NCBI GenBank assembly: GCA_030015575.1
Contig: CM057342.1
Span: forward strand, 614,821,348 to 614,885,347
Direction of reading: 5' to 3'
Source of the DNA: Agapanthus africanus
Taxonomy: Eukaryota > Streptophyta > Magnoliopsida > Asparagales > Amaryllidaceae
Length of the DNA: 64,000 bases
The notes under the pieces are model-generated. The model had not been told where the DNA came from, did not search any database, and saw only the letters and a list, made by a program, of their open reading frames with translations. Made by a program: the position numbers and the translations under genes. Shown here one piece after another: positions 59,143-64,000 of the stretch (position 1 is its first letter; every line of letters starts with the position of its first letter).

Positions 59143-60091
59143 AACAAACCCTGTCACGCCCCGCTTCCCAGAGTGCGCTAAGATCAGCACGTGACAGAGC
59201 CAACCATGCTACCTGTGGATAGGAAACATCCCTCCACAGTTACATTACGGCTGTCTAGAGATATCAAGAACAGTAGAAATAAAATAAACTATTTAGTACA
59301 TGTCCATGAGCTAGAATAAACGAGTCAAGAAATAATATGCGGAAGCAATAGATCTAATAAGCAATAATAATCTGGAATGTATGTCCCAAATATGGGCTCA
59401 CATCAGGAATGAAAATACTGAACGAAAACTAAACTAAAATACTAGCAGGTCCTCACTGCTCGGACTGTTCACTGAAATACTTCTGATCGGGCAGCTGCAA
59501 AGGTAGAGGATCTGGGCCATGCAAAACCCAGACGTCAGTGCATCATAATATCAACAATAATATAATCAGGAGTAACAAACATGCAAGCACGAGTATGAAC
59601 AGTAATAAAGGTATAACAGTAACACGAATGTGGAACAGTGATGGGTAAAAGCAGATGTGACGTGCAGTGGGTAATCTGAACTAAACTACTGGGTAACTAC
59701 TCTCAATTCTGTGAAATCAATTTAATGAATCGTCGATGTAACTCAATATTATCCTGTGCATGCCCGGGACCACGGTCCAGATTCTCGGGTTGAAACCGAG
59801 ACATACCGCTAGGCACTAAACAGGAAACATGTACAGATGAATGATGTCAGCAGCAGCATCCCAGGGCTGGCCTAGCCCCTAAAACTGATCAGTATAAGTA
59901 TCGAACTGTCGAGTTACAAGTCAGGTTTCATCATTGATTTCCCCATACCCCCAGGTTATGTGTTCAAGTCAGGTATTGATAAATCTGAACCTAATGCCAA
60001 CACAGGATCAAGCAGGAACATGTTTGTCTACACAGACAACAGGATATGTCCATCGGGACAACATGTCAGGATTGTCGGCATTAGAAACAGG

Positions 60092-60255
60092 ATCAGGTAA
60101 CATGTTAAGTAGTGATATATCAGGTCATGTCAAGTAGTGTACACGTATCAGGTCATGTCAAGTAGTGTACACGTATCAGGTCATGTCAAGTAGTGTTGTA
60201 ACAGGTCATGTCAATTAGTATACATGCATCAAGTCGTGTCAAGTAGTGCACGGGT
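60092..60255. repeat. ~28-bp minisatellite, right H LTR
   Basis: Six units (starts 60092, 60119, 60147, 60175, 60201, 60228). Units 2 and 3 are identical, so one duplication is recent. Confidence 0.9.
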
Positions 60256-61221
60256 ATCAAGCGGATGCTCATAATAAAACTGTAACAGGTACGGATGCAC
60301 AGTAAAATCATGTATGCACAAAATAATTATCAGAGGTTACCTCATTGTTATGTAGGGTGCATAATATCAAGTATGTAGTACTAATATAACAATAAAATGA
60401 AATAATGTGACATGGTATGCGAATAAATATAAAATCAAGGGTATAGATGCACGATTATCGATTAGGGTTACATTTATAGTTCCAATACTAAATGAGATGC
60501 ACATTATCTAGCATGGGGTGTTAACATAACAATAATATGTATTAATGGAATCTGTAGATGCAGCTATACGTATTTTAAATGATATGGATGCAAACGGGTA
60601 TCCGAAAATAGTAAAACTTTAGTATAGATGTATAATGGGATGAACGGGTAACATTTTACTCATATGGATGCATGATACTATACCTAGCATGTGGAAAGAT
60701 GATTTAGCATGCGAATAAATATGTAAATACTAATATGGATGCATACGGATGTCATATAACCGTAAAATGATAAACTGGTAAATGCGGGATGCAAAACTAA
60801 ATAATATGAAATGGAAATATTCAATTGGATGCAGTATATTATAGTACAGTATGTAACAAGATAAGTTTGGATGCACTAAATAGGAAATAGATTGTACGGA
60901 CGCATACGGATGTCCGAAAATGGTAAAACATCCCGAAATGATAATGTGGATGCATAACTAATCATTATAGAGTGTTATTATTCAAATGGATATAGAATAT
61001 AGTAATATAGCATGTAGTAAGATTAACTTGCCTCGATCGGATCACACGACGGATACGTACGTCAACGTCCAATGTCAGTAAATGTCGCGACACACACGCG
61101 GGCGTACAGAAATGAACCAAGCAAAGCAAGAATATGACCATGCTGGTTGGGGTTGTCCACAGGGTTACATGGATCGTCAACAGCGGTACGGCTCTGGCGA
61201 TCACCGGGATCAAAAAGTCAA

Positions 61222-61260
61222 GAAAGAGAAGAAAGAAGAAGAAGAAGAAGAAGAAGAGAG
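61222..61260. repeat. (GAA)n microsatellite
   Basis: An AGAAGA-rich run in the right H LTR, longer than its partner at 42727-42765. Confidence 0.85.
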
Positions 61261-62011
61261 GAGAAAAGGGCTGCTTCCAGGCTTGGGGTTTCAGGGATAG
61301 AGGAGGTAGAACAGAGAGGGTGACGACGTTGACGGGTTTTCCGGCGAGGTTTCACGGCAAGGACAGTGAGGGTTCTTGATGTCGGGGATCGGGGTTTTGT
61401 GCAGTGAAGGGGATCGGGATCATGTGGAGGAGGAGAGAGGAAGTGATGGAGAAGGTGGTGGCGAGTTCATGGAGGCGACGACGGGGTCGGAGCTCCGGCG
61501 ATGAGGGTTCAGGCGAGGGTTGCAGTAGCAAAATTCTTGGGGTCCAGGGGTTGTTGGATTCTGTAGGGAGAGGGTTTGTCGAGTCCTGCAGAGGAGAGGA
61601 GAAGGGAAGGAGATGAGAGGGGTCGTCGGCGGTGCGGTTGAGGAGGTCGGAAGTGAGGTGATGGGTTGCAGCGATGTCGGGTGTCGTCGGGGAAAGAAGA
61701 GAAGAGGAGAAGGAGAAGGCCGAGGGTGGAGGCGAAGTCGATGAGGGAAGGCTGACGAGATGGTCGACGGTAGAAGCGAGCGCGAGGAGGGTGTGCAGGG
61801 TCGGGTTATGTGCAGTAGGGCGAAGGTGGGTTTAAAAAGAAACGGGGAAGGAATGAAGGAGGGAGGTAATCGTAGCAACGGAGGGAGGTGATGGGATCCC
61901 TCAGTGAATAGGAAACACGAGAGCTGTGAGAAAGAGGGGGAGAGAGAAAGAGAGAGATCACGAGAGAGAGAGAAAGAACTGTTAATTAGTTAGGATTTTA
62001 ATATAAAAATA

Positions 62012-62021
62012 TATTTATATA
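62012..62021 (-). promoter_or_regulatory. Candidate TATA box, right H LTR
   Basis: The minus strand reads TATATAAATA with CT repeats ~40-90 bp downstream. This LTR would drive H. Confidence 0.5.
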
Positions 62022-62685
62022 AAGATAGAGTGGGAGAGAGAGAAAACTGTTGAAGATTTGATCTAAAAATATATTAGAATATATATATTCGTTAGGTAAA
62101 CAGTTATATATATAAGGATTAAAATATTAATAAATTTTGAGTTTTTGGTTAACACAAAATTTCTCCAAAACGTGCCCAGGTCGGGTCTGAAAATCTTGTT
62201 TTAAAATACGGATAATATGCGTTTCAACCAAAACCAAAACATGATATCCGGATAATGAAAATTCATATCCCTAAGAACGGATGCACGCATGTGCACGTAG
62301 CCATCCAAATAGGTCCGTTACACTGAACGGGACAAGAACAAGGTGCGCGGATGCTATGACGGGGTTAGGGGTATCATGCAGGCCATGCAATCTATTTTAA
62401 AATTATTTTATGTGACTTTAAATGTTATATATTTAAAAAATGCAGATGCCAGATATAATGCGAGTATGCAATGTATAAATTAGAAAGAAAGTGCACGAGT
62501 CTACGTAACAAGTCAGGATAGATCATAAACATGAATCAAGATAAGTTTCAAGCAAGCGGGTCGGGTCGGATGCAAATACAAATGCCAATTACATTATTTG
62601 TACCCAAAACACAATAAATCAAGAAAATACCATAATTAAGGAAACTCTTGAACTAGAACTAGTATAAATGAACTAGGGTGTTACA

Positions 62686-64000
62686 ACAATCGTTCGGTAA
62701 GTCCCAAAGATGGGTAGAGATAGAAGAGACAGAAAGAGAATATGACTAGTAATGTTTGATTATATTGTTAACGCAGTTGTTTGTAGCTTGGTAAAAAATA
62801 TACCAGTGTATACGAGAGGAGTCCCACTATTCCGGAGACTAAGGTATACGGAGCATAAAAAACCGTTCAGCCACGGTACAACGGCAATGGATATTCAGGT
62901 TAGGTATATTAAGGTTACAGTCTCGTGCCACTTCTAACATATTCCGTACCAATATACCCCTTTAAAACCCCGTAATGTCTTTTGTATTGATTGTATTGTT
63001 TTGTTATTTAGATGGATGACTTGTCGAAACCATAATATTAGTAAACAGAATGGATATAAATGGATAGTCATGTAGACGGAGTATATCCATTGTTCGGTTC
63101 AGTCAAAATGGATTGATATAGATTGAATTCTGATATTCATGGATTCATGTTGTATTGTAGTTTATACTTGAATCATATTCAAGTCAGGTTGATTATATTG
63201 AGACCCTGTCTGAGTCAGATACTTTGAAAAGAAATTAAAGTTCTGAATTAGTTTTGATGTTATCGGTAACTGCTGCACATGGACGGCAGAATTTGTGCCT
63301 TTTTTCCAAAACAATTATCGTATTGATAACACCGTTGTTAGATTGTCTACCTTAGATAGGCAAGCACCCACATTCTCCGGCTCCCTGAGGCTCAAGAGAA
63401 TTGGTCCCGCTTAAACCTATATTTACTAGGGTCCTTATTGTAATAGTATAACTTGAGGGGGTTTTTATATAAAAATAGTTTTGATATATTTTCAAAATAC
63501 AGTTCAAGTATTTAATTATCGCCTTTAGGGTTTTCATAGATGTATATTTTATAAAAGTGAAATTTCTAGTGAGTAGAACCTAGTTTTCATTGTATATGGT
63601 ATTTTATTGAAATATTGAAATTGTTTTGTATTGAAATGGTACTTTCATGTAATTGTGATTCCATTGATTTAGAAAAAACATGGAATATTTGTATAATATA
63701 TTTAAAATAGATCTTTTGATAATAATCATATATATTTAATAAAATAAATTTTATTTATTTTGTAGAAATCTCATTTTCTTAAAAATAGCATTAAAAATTC
63801 CATCGAGATCGAATACTCCTTTCGGAGGTCTACATCTCGCTCTACTAGGCCCGAGGACGTGCGATAACCCACACCATCCCGATCGGGGTTCCCAAAAATG
63901 GATTGTAGAGGCGCAATTGCAAGGAATTAGATAACACTCTTTTTAAAGAAAACGGTTTTGTAATAGTTTAGGGTATTTTATTGAAACTCGTAATATTCCC
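62686..64000 (-). repeat. G3 5' LTR, segment 2
   Basis: Resumes the G3 5' LTR after H (ACAATCGTTCGG...) and matches 25663-27000 of the left LTR. About 1.1 kb more is expected beyond the window, followed by the CTTGT target copy and the rest of G2. Confidence 0.92.

Larger units (their letters stand above)
41086..62685 (-). mobile_element. Ty3/gypsy element H (Tekay-like), carrying B
   Basis: A minus-strand element with LTRs at 41086-44203 (truncated on the left) and 59152-62685 (complete, 3,534 bp). Gag, protease, RT, RNase H, integrase and a chromodomain-like tail are all present but split by B in RNase H. The right flank ACAAT (62686-62690) belongs to the G3 5' LTR, so H inserted there. 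The left ~385 bp of its left LTR was lost with the neighbouring ends of G3 and D. The family is distinct from G1-G3 in LTR and primer site and lacks their introns. Confidence 0.93.
59152..62685 (-). repeat. H 5' LTR (right), complete
   Basis: 3,534 bp, TGTCACGCC...GTGTTACA. It matches the left LTR from 59537 onward. Confidence 0.95.

Noticed and set aside
61420..61878. Pro/Ser-rich 152-codon minus frame in the H right LTR
   Set aside because: It lies in a G-rich LTR segment. The partner LTR has a shorter, different version, so it is compositional.

Overview
This window looks like nuclear heterochromatin of a flowering plant and is essentially all LTR retrotransposon. I found no host gene, tRNA or rRNA gene. 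The plant assignment rests on Ty1/copia (gag-PR-IN-RT-RH order) and Ty3/gypsy elements with plant-type LTRs of 2 to 3.5 kb, initiator-Met tRNA primer sites (TGGTATCAGAGC), and integrases with the 'ILDR..K.LRNK' tail typical of Tekay/Del-like chromoviruses. I cannot name the species. Element names (G1, G2, G3, H, A, B, D, S1-S3) are mine.

Layout. 1-18680 is gypsy element G1 (+). Its 5' LTR is split by copia element A (478-10466, minus) and by an inverted solo LTR of G1's own family (S1, 10522-13432). G1 keeps gag but has no pol. A copia solo LTR (S2, 18681-20654) then joins G1 to a different gypsy element, G2 (minus, 20655-25297). G2's integrase is split by a third type of solo LTR (S3, 21914-23420), and its RT is split at 25297 by gypsy element G3 (minus). 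G3 starts at 25298, and its 5' LTR is itself split: it stops near 31652 and resumes from 62686 to the window end. Inside that gap lie copia element D (31653-41085, minus) and a second gypsy family, H (41086-62685, minus). H carries a very young copia insertion, B (45905-55940, plus). The deepest nesting is G2 > G3 > H > B.

Coding capacity. Every gag and pol carries stops or frameshifts, mostly TGG to TAG/TGA or CAR to TAR, as expected of methylated DNA. D and H have the most complete domain sets.

Main observations. (1) The G1/G2/G3 family appears to carry two short spliceosomal introns: a 68-bp intron inside gag, seen in G1 and G3, and a 100-bp intron at the gag-protease junction of G3, whose donor is also seen in G1. 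Phases agree between copies, and element H is uninterrupted at both homologous places. Retaining the second intron would stop translation shortly after Gag, and splicing it would fuse Gag to protease-RT, so splicing could set the Gag:Gag-Pol ratio. (2) A and B belong to a copia family whose pol was already decayed before B inserted (B's LTRs differ at only four positions seen). It therefore moved in trans, and D is a relative with recognisable pol. (3) A, B and D share a structured leader: three copies of a paired TTGAC/GTCAA-type motif, and a hairpin.
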